Assembly (NCBI GenBank): GCA_041493205.1
Contig: JBGPYM010000110.1
Location: forward strand, 1-9,737
Length of the DNA stretch: 9,737 bases
Origin: JBGPYM01 sp041493205
GTDB lineage: Bacteria; Bacteroidota; Ignavibacteria; UBA10030; UBA6906
Direction: 5' to 3'
Positions 1 through 7,068 of this stretch are shown here, in pieces (within the stretch, counting starts at the first letter, position 1; each line of letters opens with the position of its first letter). Under the pieces are notes generated by a model. It searched no databases. It was not told the origin of the DNA and saw only the letters and a program-made list of their open reading frames with translations. The translations under genes were made by a program, and so were the position numbers.

Positions 1-464
1 TCGGACTCCTGATGAACGTCATTGCGCACGATCCGTTTGTCACGGCGACGGACCTGAACGTGCGGCTGGTCTCGAAGGAAGAGCTGTTGCGGAGCGCGGA
101 TTACATTACGCTCCATGTCCCGTTTGACAAGGCCAAAGGGGCGGTCATTGCGGCAGCCGACTTCGAGAAGATGAAGAACGGCGTCATTCTGATCAACTGC
201 GCCCGCGGCGGTGTGGTAGTCCAGAAAGATCTGCTGGACGCGCTGAACAGCCGGAAAGTGCTGTATGCCGGCATGGACGTCTTCGAGCACGAACCGCCGA
301 CGCCGGAGGAATTCGACCTGATCAACCATCCGCGCGTGTCGGTCTCCCCGCATATCGGCGCGTCGACGCGCGAGGCACAGGATCGCGTGGGCCTCGAGAT
401 TGCGCAGAAGGTTGTGGAGACGTTGAACGCCGCGGTGAACGAAGACCAAGGTGTCCCCGTCTGA
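1..464 (+). CDS. serA: D-3-phosphoglycerate dehydrogenase, short form, 3' part only
   Basis: The gene enters from the left edge: the reading frame is open from base 3 and the start lies outside the window. The enzyme oxidises 3-phosphoglycerate to 3-phosphohydroxypyruvate with NAD, the first step of serine synthesis in the cytosol. What is visible is the end of the Rossmann domain and the return to the catalytic domain: a segment ending in AHDP after the second dinucleotide-binding strand, then ADYITLHVP, INCARGGVV with the substrate-binding Arg, DVFEHEPP with the catalytic Glu, and PHIGASTREAQ with the catalytic His. The protein stops about 35 residues after that His, so it has no C-terminal ACT or intervening domain and belongs to the short class of these enzymes. 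The DUF1015 gene 44 bases downstream supports serA over another D-2-hydroxyacid dehydrogenase, but the missing N-terminus leaves some doubt. Confidence 0.85.
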   Translation, partial: GLLMNVIAHDPFVTATDLNVRLVSKEELLRSADYITLHVPFDKAKGAVIAAADFEKMKNGVILINCARGGVVVQKDLLDALNSRKVLYAGMDVFEHEPPTPEEFDLINHPRVSVSPHIGASTREAQDRVGLEIAQKVVETLNAAVNEDQGVPV

Positions 465-508
465 CGGGAGGCCGTTCGCCCGCATCACACACGTTCAGAG
501 GATAGTCT

Positions 509-1750
509 GTGGCCATTGTCCGTCCGTTCAAAGGGTACCGGCCTCCGCCGGAGCTTGCCGCGCGGGTTGCCGCGCGGCCCTATGATGTCCTCAGCTCGGA
601 GGAAGCCCGTGCAGAAGCCGCGGGAAATCCGGTATCGTTCCTGCATGTCGGGAAGCCTGAGATCGACCTCCCGCCGGATGTCTCCCTGTACGACGAGCGG
701 GTGTACCGGAAAGGGAAGGAAAACCTCGAGCGCATGATTGCCGACGGGGTGCTCCGGGCCGATCCGCACCCCTGCCTGTACCTGTACTCACAGACGATGG
801 GGAGTCATACGCAATACGGCATCGTGGGGTGCGCGTCCGTGCAGGAGTATCTCGACGACACGATCAAGAAACACGAGCTGACGAGGAAGGACAAGGAAGA
901 CGACCGGACGAATCATGTCCGCGTCACGAACGCGCACTCAGGTCCGATATTCCTCACCTACCGCGCCCGCCCTTCACTTGACGCACTCACCGCCCAGATC
1001 AGCGCTGAGAAACCCGCCTACGACTTCACGGCCGACGACGGTATCCGGCACCGGTTCTGGGTGATTGCGCGCCAGGAGACCATCGACAGCCTGGCGCGGG
1101 AGTTTGCGCTGGTCCCGGCCCTCTACGTCGCGGACGGGCACCACCGCTCTGCCGCCGCCGCACGGGTGGGAAAAGAACGCGCGGACGCCAATCCGAACCA
1201 CCGGGGCGATGAAGAGTACAATTACTTTCTTGCAGTGCTCTTCCCGCACAACCAGCTCCGCATCATGGATTACAACCGCGTCGTCAGGGATCTGAACGGG
1301 CTCACGCCGGAACAGTTCCTGGCGGAGATCGGCGGCGTCTTTTCTGTGACCGAAACCGGTGCGAAGTTCCGGCCTTCAAAGAAAGGTGAGTACGGGCTCT
1401 TTCTGGGCGGGGTCTGGTATGCGATGGAGGCGCCGGCGGATCTTCTGGCGACCACTGATCCGGTGGAGCGGCTGGACGTCTCACTGCTGCAGCGTCACAT
1501 TCTCGGGCCGATACTGGGCATTGACGACCCGCGGACGAGCAAGCGGATCGATTTTGTGGGAGGCATCCGGGGTTTGAAGGAACTGGAGCGAAGGGTTAAT
1601 TCCGGAGAGATGGCGGCGGCGTTCGCGCTCACCCCCACATCTATTGAGGAGCTGCTTGCGATTGCGGATGCAGGAGAAGTCATGCCCCCCAAATCGACCT
1701 GGTTCGAGCCGAAGTTGCGGGATGGGGTTGTCGTCCACTTTTTGGATTGA
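509..1750 (+). CDS. DUF1015 family protein (413 aa)
   Basis: This is a complete member of the DUF1015 family, whose biochemical role I do not know. It is cytosolic, with no signal peptide or membrane segment. Family hallmarks are the N-terminal VRPFKGYRP segment (about residues 4-12), the RPYDVLS segment shortly after, and the conserved ALYVADGHHRSAAA motif with DGHHR at residues 209-213, the likeliest active or binding site. The length matches the usual 400-420 residues. The start is a GTG at 509, preceded by a purine-rich AGAGGA about 6 bases upstream; the family N-terminus begins exactly there. It follows the phosphoglycerate dehydrogenase gene by 44 bases on the same strand and is probably cotranscribed with it. 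This neighbourhood is common in other bacteria and suggests a role near serine or phosphoserine metabolism, which remains an inference. Confidence 0.93.
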   Translation: MAIVRPFKGYRPPPELAARVAARPYDVLSSEEARAEAAGNPVSFLHVGKPEIDLPPDVSLYDERVYRKGKENLERMIADGVLRADPHPCLYLYSQTMGSHTQYGIVGCASVQEYLDDTIKKHELTRKDKEDDRTNHVRVTNAHSGPIFLTYRARPSLDALTAQISAEKPAYDFTADDGIRHRFWVIARQETIDSLAREFALVPALYVADGHHRSAAAARVGKERADANPNHRGDEEYNYFLAVLFPHNQLRIMDYNRVVRDLNGLTPEQFLAEIGGVFSVTETGAKFRPSKKGEYGLFLGGVWYAMEAPADLLATTDPVERLDVSLLQRHILGPILGIDDPRTSKRIDFVGGIRGLKELERRVNSGEMAAAFALTPTSIEELLAIADAGEVMPPKSTWFEPKLRDGVVVHFLD

Positions 1751-1760
1751 GGCAAAGAGC

Positions 1761-1780
1761 CACCGGCGGGGACGCCGGTG
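1761..1780. repeat. Perfect stem-loop, REP-like, between convergent genes
   Basis: The arms CACCGGCG (1761-1768) and CGCCGGTG (1773-1780) are exact reverse complements around a GGGA loop. The element starts 10 bases after the DUF1015 stop and ends 5 bases before the stop of the convergent regulator gene. No T-run follows the stem directly on either strand (CTCTTTG on the minus strand is the nearest), so it is a poor classical terminator, although it could still end transcription from either side. Its sequence is closely related to the stem-loop at 7041-7059, both fitting CAC-S-GGCG / CGCC-S-GTGC, which points to a dispersed repeat family. Confidence 0.7.
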
Positions 1781-1785
1781 CACCT

Positions 1786-2439
1786 TCAGAGTTCTTTTAT
1801 GAGCTTTACGACCTTCCAGACGAAGTTCACGTCCTTTTTCCGCACCGTCACCGGTTCAAACTCGGGGTTGAGCGGAACGAGGTGGATGTAGTTCCCCTCG
1901 AACTTCACCTTCTTCAGCGTGTCCTCCTCGTTCACCCGTATGACGCAGATGTCCCCGCTGCGCGCTTCGGTCTGCGGGCTGACGACGACGATATCCCCAT
2001 CCTCAATTCTCGGCGCCATGCTGTTCCCCTTCACCTTAAGCGCGAAAGCGCCGGGATCCTTGATGTCGTCCACCGAGACGTAGTTGTCGACGTAATCCGG
2101 GTGGAACATCGTGGCCACCTTACCTGCGGGCACCGAGGAGACGAGGGGGATCTCCGCCAGCCGCACGCGCCGCCGCTGCCGCGAGGCCGGGAGGGCATAG
2201 ACGTTTTCGTGCCGCACCGGCACAGGATACATTTCCCCTTCCCCCGTGAGAAGCCAGGTCGGCTGCACGTTGGTCGCCTTTGCGATTCTGGTAATGGCGA
2301 GCCCGTCGGGGATCTGCTCCCCCTTCTCCCATCGCTGCAGCGTCCGGGTCACCACGCCGATCTTCTCAGCCAGGATCGCCTGGTCCAGCGCCTTGTTGTC
2401 CCGGGCCGTCCTGAGCCGCTCGCCTATGGTTGATTTCAT
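1786..2439 (-). CDS. LexA-like transcriptional repressor: HTH plus S24 self-cleaving peptidase (217 aa)
   Basis: A cytosolic DNA-binding regulator. Residues about 5-65 form a Cro/CI-type helix-turn-helix (IGERLRTARDNKALDQ through the recognition-helix stretch VTRTLQRWEKGEQIP). Residues about 95-215 form an S24/LexA peptidase domain. It has the Ala-Gly cleavage site in VPAGK (A105-G106), the nucleophile Ser140 in KVKGNSMAP, and the general-base Lys (K176) in DTLKKVKF, so it should be able to cleave and inactivate itself in the manner of LexA and CI. The start chosen is the ATG at 2437-2439, which has GGGGG a few bases upstream and begins at the helix-turn-helix; an upstream in-frame ATG at 2541 would add an unrelated N-terminus running through the control region. 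It is divergent from the DUF72 gene, with operator-like palindromes between them. No phage genes are nearby, so it looks like a chromosomal regulator and not a prophage repressor. It is not assigned as the cell's main LexA. Confidence 0.9.
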   Translation of the reverse strand: MKSTIGERLRTARDNKALDQAILAEKIGVVTRTLQRWEKGEQIPDGLAITRIAKATNVQPTWLLTGEGEMYPVPVRHENVYALPASRQRRRVRLAEIPLVSSVPAGKVATMFHPDYVDNYVSVDDIKDPGAFALKVKGNSMAPRIEDGDIVVVSPQTEARSGDICVIRVNEEDTLKKVKFEGNYIHLVPLNPEFEPVTVRKKDVNFVWKVVKLIKEL

Positions 2440-2451
2440 TATGCCCCCATG

Positions 2452-2463
2452 GACAAATATGTC
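2452..2463. promoter_or_regulatory. Putative operator O1 for the S24 regulator
   Basis: GACAAATATGTC is an inverted repeat of GACA and TGTC around four A/T bases. It ends 13 bases upstream of the regulator's start codon, where binding would block that gene's transcription or translation start. It shares its core with the palindrome at 2482-2497; the centres are 32 bases apart, close to three helical turns, so bound dimers would lie on the same face of the DNA. The binding assignment is inferred from position and symmetry. Confidence 0.45.
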
Positions 2464-2473
2464 AACTTTCCTC

Positions 2474-2502
2474 TTGACAAGACGACATTTATGTCGTATC
2501 TT
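2474..2502 (+). promoter_or_regulatory. Sigma-70-type promoter for the DUF72 gene
   Basis: A perfect -35 box TTGACA (2474-2479) is followed after 17 bases by TATCTT (2497-2502), a four-of-six match to the -10 consensus. The start of transcription would fall near 2509, leaving a leader of about 53 bases before the ATG at 2562. The palindrome at 2482-2497 fills the spacer, so a protein bound there would exclude RNA polymerase. The regulator's own promoter on the other strand is less clear: TTGACC (2513 to 2508) with a weak TAAATG 16 bases on is the best I can see, and it would overlap the same palindrome. Confidence 0.55.
2482..2497. promoter_or_regulatory. Putative operator O2 for the S24 regulator
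   Basis: ACGACATTTATGTCGT is a 16-base palindrome with 7-base arms and only the central TT unpaired. It contains the same GACA-N4-TGTC core as O1 and lies between the -35 and -10 boxes of the DUF72 promoter. This is the strongest symmetric element in the divergent control region. It differs from the LexA boxes I know (CTGT-N8-ACAG type and GAAC-N4-GTTC type), so the regulator may have its own specificity. Confidence 0.55.
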
Positions 2503-2561
2503 TTGCGGGTCAAATGTACACAATTCCGGAGTACATGTCAAGTGTTTTTCAGGAGGGTGTC

Positions 2562-3479
2562 ATGGACCAGGTGAAACCGGTTGTGCGGATCGGGCTGGGG
2601 GGATGGGAGCATGAGGTATTCGATCAGTGTCTGTACCCCGGTCCGGGCATGAGCTCGCTCGCGAAGCTTTCGTACTATGCGCGCTTTTTCCAGACGGTGG
2701 AAGTGCGCCCGACGTTCTGGGACGCAGAGCTGGGAGCCGGCGACGCACGCGCATGGGCTGAAGCCGTGCAGGAGAGCCCGGGATTCACATTTTCCGTGAA
2801 ACTCCACGCCTCGTGCACACATAAGAGGTCGCTTCGTCCGGAGGTGACCCGGAATATCCGCGGCATTCTCCAGGAGCTTGCGCGAAGGAACCGGCTGGCT
2901 TCCCTGTTGATTCAGTTTCCTTACGCCTTCACAAACACCAGCAGCAACCGATTCCACGTCGTCCGGCTCGCCGAAGTGTTCGCAGGATTTCCCGCGCATG
3001 TCGAATTCCGGCATGAATCATGGCACAATCCCGGGTTGATTGCATTCCTGAAAGAAAATTCTCTCGGCGTCGTGGCTGCGGACATCCCGAAGATAAGGCA
3101 CTACATGCCGTTTCTGACCGGCACCGCAGGTGACACAGCCTATATCCGTCTTCACGGCAGAAATGAAAAGGGGTGGCTGCTTAATACCTACGACGCGCGG
3201 TACGACTACCTGTACAACGCCAGGGAAACGCACGAAATCGAGAAGCGTCTCAACTTCCTGACGCCGCGCAGTACGTCCGCAACCGTCATTGCCAACAACA
3301 CGACCGGCGGGAAGTCCCTCCCGATCGCTTTCCAGTTGATTTCTTCGGTCCGCGACGGGAAACCGGTCCCCGTTCCCCCGGCGACGCTTGCCGCATTCCC
3401 GCATCTCCGGTCCATCGCACTTGCGGATCAGGTCGAATCGTTGCTGCCGGGAACAGATCCCCTCCGGAGAGCAATGTAG
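2562..3479 (+). CDS. DUF72 (YecE-like) TIM-barrel protein (305 aa)
   Basis: A soluble protein of the DUF72/YecE family, which folds as a TIM barrel and has no firmly established reaction. Family marks in order are: IGLGGWEHEVF near residue 10, the FFQTVEVRPTFW segment (43-53) matching the usual tVEinstFY, FTFSVKLHASCTH (75-87), VEFRHESWH (147-155), a buried-strand VVAADIP (170-176), YIRLHGRN (194-201), and the closing VIANNTTGGKSLPIAFQL (242-259). Its length is close to the family norm. The start at 2562 is chosen because AGGAGG (2551-2556) lies five bases upstream; an in-frame ATG at 2514 lacks such a site and would sit almost at the predicted transcription start. It is divergent from, and probably repressed by, the S24 regulator. 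Regulation by a self-cleaving repressor would link it to DNA damage or a similar stress, which is inference. Confidence 0.9.
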   Translation: MDQVKPVVRIGLGGWEHEVFDQCLYPGPGMSSLAKLSYYARFFQTVEVRPTFWDAELGAGDARAWAEAVQESPGFTFSVKLHASCTHKRSLRPEVTRNIRGILQELARRNRLASLLIQFPYAFTNTSSNRFHVVRLAEVFAGFPAHVEFRHESWHNPGLIAFLKENSLGVVAADIPKIRHYMPFLTGTAGDTAYIRLHGRNEKGWLLNTYDARYDYLYNARETHEIEKRLNFLTPRSTSATVIANNTTGGKSLPIAFQLISSVRDGKPVPVPPATLAAFPHLRSIALADQVESLLPGTDPLRRAM

Positions 3480-3518
3480 TCTTTACAATACCTTCCTTTT
3501 ATTCCCAGGATTGCGAAC

Positions 3519-3536
3519 CGGAGGGATTCCCCTCCG
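3519..3536. other. Short GC-rich hairpin between DUF72 and kinase genes
   Basis: CGGAGGG (3519-3525) pairs perfectly with CCCTCCG (3530-3536) around ATTC. It lies 39 bases after the DUF72 stop and 110 bases before the kinase start. No T-run follows, so a simple terminator is not supported; it could stabilise the 3' end of the DUF72 message or act in the kinase leader. The rest of the 167-base gap shows no convincing promoter. Confidence 0.3.
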
Positions 3537-3646
3537 TCGCGAAATCGGTGAAACACGCCTGTTTACGCCGCTGAGGAGGCACGTGAAGGTGGCATAGTGG
3601 TTGCCCCGGATTGGTGTATCCCACGCTCAGGAGGGAGTACGCCCGG

Positions 3647-6600
3647 ATGGCACATGCCAAGATTCACGATACCGACCCGCTCCGTTCCGATGCGGCCCCG
3701 CCACAGGAAGTGACGGACCTGCGGCGCCGGCTTGCGGAAGCGGAGGCGACAATCCGTCTTCTTCGGGGAAAGCGTACACCGGCGGGCAATGCCGTTACGC
3801 ACGTCACCCCGGCGGTTCCTTCCGAAGAACGGCATCTCGAAAAAATCCTCCGCGCCACCTCCGTTCTCGTCTTCACGCAGGACACATCTCTCCGCTACAC
3901 ATGGCTGTTCAACCCTCAGGATCCCGCGCCCGGTGCCGGTTCGTCATTCATCGGCATGTCGGACGAGGATGTCTTCGCGCCCGAACACGCGGCGCAGATG
4001 CGGGAATGCAAGCTGGAAGTCCTGCACACCGGCAAAGGCACCCGCCGCGAAGTCTCCCTGCAGGGGTCGGACGGGGAATGGGTGTACGAGCTGACCCTTG
4101 AACCGATGCATGATGCCGCGGGGAGCGTCGTGGGTATCAGCGGAACGGTGATCGACGCGACAGAGCGACGTCAGGCCGACCGGAAGATCCGGCTCCTCGC
4201 TCAGACGGTCGCGTCCACCAAGGATGCCGTACTGATTGCGGACCTGAGCGGATCGCTGCTCTTCGCCAACGAATCGTTCCTGACGATGTTCGGTTTCGAG
4301 GATGAGGAGGTACTCGGCAAGGACATTTCGATTGCGGGGGCGCCCGCTCCCGGCACGCCACCCCGCAGGCAGATCGAACTCGCCACCGCCGCAGGGGGGT
4401 GGCATGGCGAGTCCCTGGGCATCCGGAAGGACGGCACAACGATCCCCCTGGATGTCTGGACCTCGATCGTCCATGACGAACTCGACGCCCCGGTCGCCAT
4501 CGTCGCGGTGGTGCGCGACGTCACCGCACAGAAGCAGGCCGAACAGGCCCAGACCGCGACGTTTCGCATCGGAGCAGCCGTCAGCGCCGCGGACAATCTG
4601 CAGGATCTCTACCGGGCGATCCATGCGATCATCGGCGAGTTCATGCCGACGAGGAATTTCTACATCGCCATGATCGACGAAGCGGCCGGTGTTCTCTCAT
4701 TCCCCTATTTTGTCGATGAATGTGACCAGCCGCCCGCGCCGCGGCCGCCACGCAAGGGTCTCACGGAGTTCGTCATACGCACGGGGCAGCCTCTCCTGGC
4801 ATCTCCGGAGATCTTCCAGGATCTGGTCGCACGGGGTATGGTTGAGCCGCTGGGCGCACCCTCCGTCGACTGGCTGGGTGTTCCGCTCTACGCAGGTGGA
4901 AAGGCGCTCGGCGCACTTGTGGTTCAGAGCTATTCACCCGGGATCCGTTTCGACGCCGGCCACCGGGAAATGCTGCGGTTTGTCTCCTCGCAGATCGCCA
5001 TGGCGATTGAGCGGAAACGCGCGGAAGAAGCGCTCCGCGAGAGCGAACGCCGGTACCGGTCGCTGTATTACAACACCCCCGCCATGCTTCATTCCATCGA
5101 CAGCAACGGCCGCCTCCTCAGCGTGAGCGAGTACTGGCTCCGGGTGATGGGCTACACGCGCGAGGAGGTCATCGGCAGACGGTCAACCGATTTCCTGACA
5201 GAATCCTCACGCCTCAACGCACAGGAGCATGTCCTTCCGGATTTCTTCCGGACGGGCGTGTGCACGGATGTGCCGTATCAATTCGTGACCAAAAGCGGCG
5301 AGGTCATGGATGTGAACCTCTCCGCCATCGCCGAACGCGATCAGGACGGCACCGTCCTCCGTTCACTTGCGGTCCTGCAGAACGTCACCGAACGGAACAG
5401 GGCGGAACGAGCGCAGGCACGGAGCGAGGAACGTTACCGCGAACTATTTGAGGACTCCGCGGTTTCCCTCTGGGAGGAGGATGCATCGGCCCTGACACCG
5501 CACCTCAACGAGCTGCGTGCCGCGGGGGTGACGGATTTCCGAAAGTATTTCACGGAGCACCCGGAGGAGGTCCACCGGTGTGCGCGCCTGATACGACTTG
5601 TGGACGTCAACCGTGCGACGCTGATCCTCTTCGGGGCCGGGACCAAGGAAGAATTCCGCGAGCGCGTCTGGAAGACTTCCGGCGAGGGGGCGGCAGTACC
5701 CGGCGCCGGGGAGATCATTGCGATCGCGGAAGGGAAGCTGCTGTACACGGGTGAGGGGGTCCACCGGACGCTCGACGGCCGCCCGATCCATGTCGCCGTC
5801 CGTCTTTCCGTCGCCCCCGGGCACGAAACGTCATTGTCGCGCCTCATCGTCTCGATGCTCGACGTGAGCGACCGGAAGCTGCTCCAGCAGCAGCTTCTGC
5901 AGGCGCAGAAACTGGAGTCCATCGGCACGCTGGCAGGAGGCATCGCACACGATTTCAACAATATTCTCGGGATTATCATGGGGCATGCCTCGGTCCTGCC
6001 GGAGTCCGTCGGCGACAAGGTTCGCCTCGCCCGGAGCATCGGCGCGATTCAGAAGGCAGGGGAGCGCGGGGCCGGTCTCGTCCGCCAGATCCTGACATTT
6101 GCACGAAAGACCGACGTAAAGTCCGAGCCGGTGAATCTGAACGAGATTGTGGCAGAGCTGGGCAAGATGCTCGAGGAAACCTTCCCGCGAACGCTCTCCA
6201 TTCATTGCAACGTTGCGCCCGGCCTGCCAATCGTCAACGCCGACCGGACCCAGGTCCATCAGACCCTGCTGAATCTCTGCGTCAATGCGCGCGATGCAAT
6301 GCCGGAGGGGGGCGTGCTTGCGATGAGCACGCGCCTCGCCCGCATCACGGGAGCGGCGGGGAGAATGCCGGGTCCCTATGTGTGCGTGACGGTCAGCGAT
6401 TCCGGATCGGGCATGGACGAAACCACGAAGCACCGTATTTTTGAGCCATTCTTCACCACGAAAGACCTGGGAAAAGGAACCGGCCTCGGACTCTCCGTCG
6501 TCTATGGCATCATGGAGAACCACCACGGATTCATTGAGGTTGATTCCGCCCCCGGGGAAGGGACGCGGTTTCATCTCTACTTCCCCGTACCGACGGTCGC

Positions 6601-7021
6601 CGCGGCACCGGCACCGGGCGCCCAGCAGGTGGGGCACGATGTCGTGCACGGGACGGAAACCCTGCTCGTGGTCGAGGACGAGGAAATGCTCAATGAGCTT
6701 CTGCGGCTGACGCTGGAAGGGTCGGGATACACCGTGTACAGTGCTGCGGACGGGGAACAGGCGCTGGACATTTTCGCGAAGCACAGCGACTCGATTTCAC
6801 TCGTTATCACCGACATCGGTCTGCCGCGCATGAGCGGACGCGACGTGTTCCTCAGGATTCACGCCCTCCGTCCGACCGCGCGCGTGATCATTGCCACCGG
6901 ATACATCGAGCCGGACACCAAGACCGAGCTCCTGTCGCTGGGCGCGAGCGGATTCCTTCAGAAGCCATATCTCCCGCAGGAGATCGCGCGGCTGGTGAGA
7001 GAGACGCTTAAGAAAGACTAA
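3647..7021 (+). CDS. Soluble hybrid histidine kinase PAS-PAS-GAF-PAS-PAS-HisKA-HATPase-REC (1124 aa)
   Basis: A multi-sensor kinase with no signal peptide or membrane segment, so it senses inside the cell. A short coiled coil (about 21-41) precedes PAS1 (60-172, ending DATERRQ), PAS2 (180-295), GAF (300-455), PAS3 (460-583, ending NVTERNR) and a fourth PAS (590-745) with a helical insert at about 610-648. HisKA follows with phospho-acceptor His768 in GGIAHDFNNIL. The HATPase has N-box LLNLCVNARDAM (about 873), D-box SDSGSGMD, F-box IFEPFFTTKD and G-box GKGTGLGLS (about 942). The C-terminal receiver (about 1005-1124) has the VVEDEE acidic pocket, Asp1056 in ITDIGLP, a Thr in IIATGY and Lys in LQKPY. 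Both phosphotransfer steps look intact; the His-phosphotransfer protein and output regulator are not in the window. Start ATG 3647 has AGGAGG 12 bases upstream; TTG 3611 would add 12 residues. Confidence 0.95.
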   Translation: MAHAKIHDTDPLRSDAAPPQEVTDLRRRLAEAEATIRLLRGKRTPAGNAVTHVTPAVPSEERHLEKILRATSVLVFTQDTSLRYTWLFNPQDPAPGAGSSFIGMSDEDVFAPEHAAQMRECKLEVLHTGKGTRREVSLQGSDGEWVYELTLEPMHDAAGSVVGISGTVIDATERRQADRKIRLLAQTVASTKDAVLIADLSGSLLFANESFLTMFGFEDEEVLGKDISIAGAPAPGTPPRRQIELATAAGGWHGESLGIRKDGTTIPLDVWTSIVHDELDAPVAIVAVVRDVTAQKQAEQAQTATFRIGAAVSAADNLQDLYRAIHAIIGEFMPTRNFYIAMIDEAAGVLSFPYFVDECDQPPAPRPPRKGLTEFVIRTGQPLLASPEIFQDLVARGMVEPLGAPSVDWLGVPLYAGGKALGALVVQSYSPGIRFDAGHREMLRFVSSQIAMAIERKRAEEALRESERRYRSLYYNTPAMLHSIDSNGRLLSVSEYWLRVMGYTREEVIGRRSTDFLTESSRLNAQEHVLPDFFRTGVCTDVPYQFVTKSGEVMDVNLSAIAERDQDGTVLRSLAVLQNVTERNRAERAQARSEERYRELFEDSAVSLWEEDASALTPHLNELRAAGVTDFRKYFTEHPEEVHRCARLIRLVDVNRATLILFGAGTKEEFRERVWKTSGEGAAVPGAGEIIAIAEGKLLYTGEGVHRTLDGRPIHVAVRLSVAPGHETSLSRLIVSMLDVSDRKLLQQQLLQAQKLESIGTLAGGIAHDFNNILGIIMGHASVLPESVGDKVRLARSIGAIQKAGERGAGLVRQILTFARKTDVKSEPVNLNEIVAELGKMLEETFPRTLSIHCNVAPGLPIVNADRTQVHQTLLNLCVNARDAMPEGGVLAMSTRLARITGAAGRMPGPYVCVTVSDSGSGMDETTKHRIFEPFFTTKDLGKGTGLGLSVVYGIMENHHGFIEVDSAPGEGTRFHLYFPVPTVAAAPAPGAQQVGHDVVHGTETLLVVEDEEMLNELLRLTLEGSGYTVYSAADGEQALDIFAKHSDSISLVITDIGLPRMSGRDVFLRIHALRPTARVIIATGYIEPDTKTELLSLGASGFLQKPYLPQEIARLVRETLKKD

Positions 7022-7040
7022 TCGATAACCAAGAAGGAGA

Positions 7041-7059
7041 CACGGGCGAGACGCCCGTG
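7041..7059. repeat. Perfect stem-loop, REP-like, beside the RAYT-like gene
   Basis: CACGGGCG (7041-7048) and CGCCCGTG (7052-7059) form a perfect 8-bp stem with an AGA loop. The element starts 19 bases after the kinase stop and ends 9 bases before the stop of the convergent RAYT-like gene. It matches the element at 1761-1780 at most stem positions, with compensating C/G swaps, and shares flanking GAG before and a C after the stem. On the minus strand the stem is followed by TCTCCTTCTTGG, a weak T-rich stretch, so a terminator role for the minus-strand operon is possible. Being next to a RAYT relative favours a REP-type repeat. Confidence 0.7.
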
Positions 7060-7068
7060 CCACTGCCA

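Noticed and set aside
1747..2433. A 228-codon open frame on the + strand opposite the S24 regulator
   Set aside because: It is antisense to a gene with clear LexA-type motifs, its product is rich in His/Arg/Pro without any family signature, and it arises from high-GC codon bias.
1786..2439. Prophage repressor
   Set aside because: The S24 regulator is flanked by housekeeping-type genes (serA/DUF1015 and DUF72) and no phage structural, integrase or attachment sequences are visible.
2514..2561. ATG at 2514 as the start of the DUF72 gene
   Set aside because: It has no ribosome site and lies within a few bases of the predicted transcription start; ATG 2562 has AGGAGG at ideal spacing and fits the family N-terminus.
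3574..3597. Mini-frame GTG-AAG-GTG-GCA-TAG after an AGGAGG, as a leader peptide of the kinase
   Set aside because: It is only four codons, has no regulatory codon bias or attenuator hairpin, and could easily occur by chance.
3611..3646. TTG at 3611 as the kinase start
   Set aside because: The ribosome-binding purine run AGGAGG (3629-3634) lies downstream of it and serves ATG 3647.
5831..6784. A 317-codon open frame on the minus strand inside the kinase
   Set aside because: It lies opposite the HisKA, HATPase and REC domains, all with intact motifs; no family features are seen in the antisense product.
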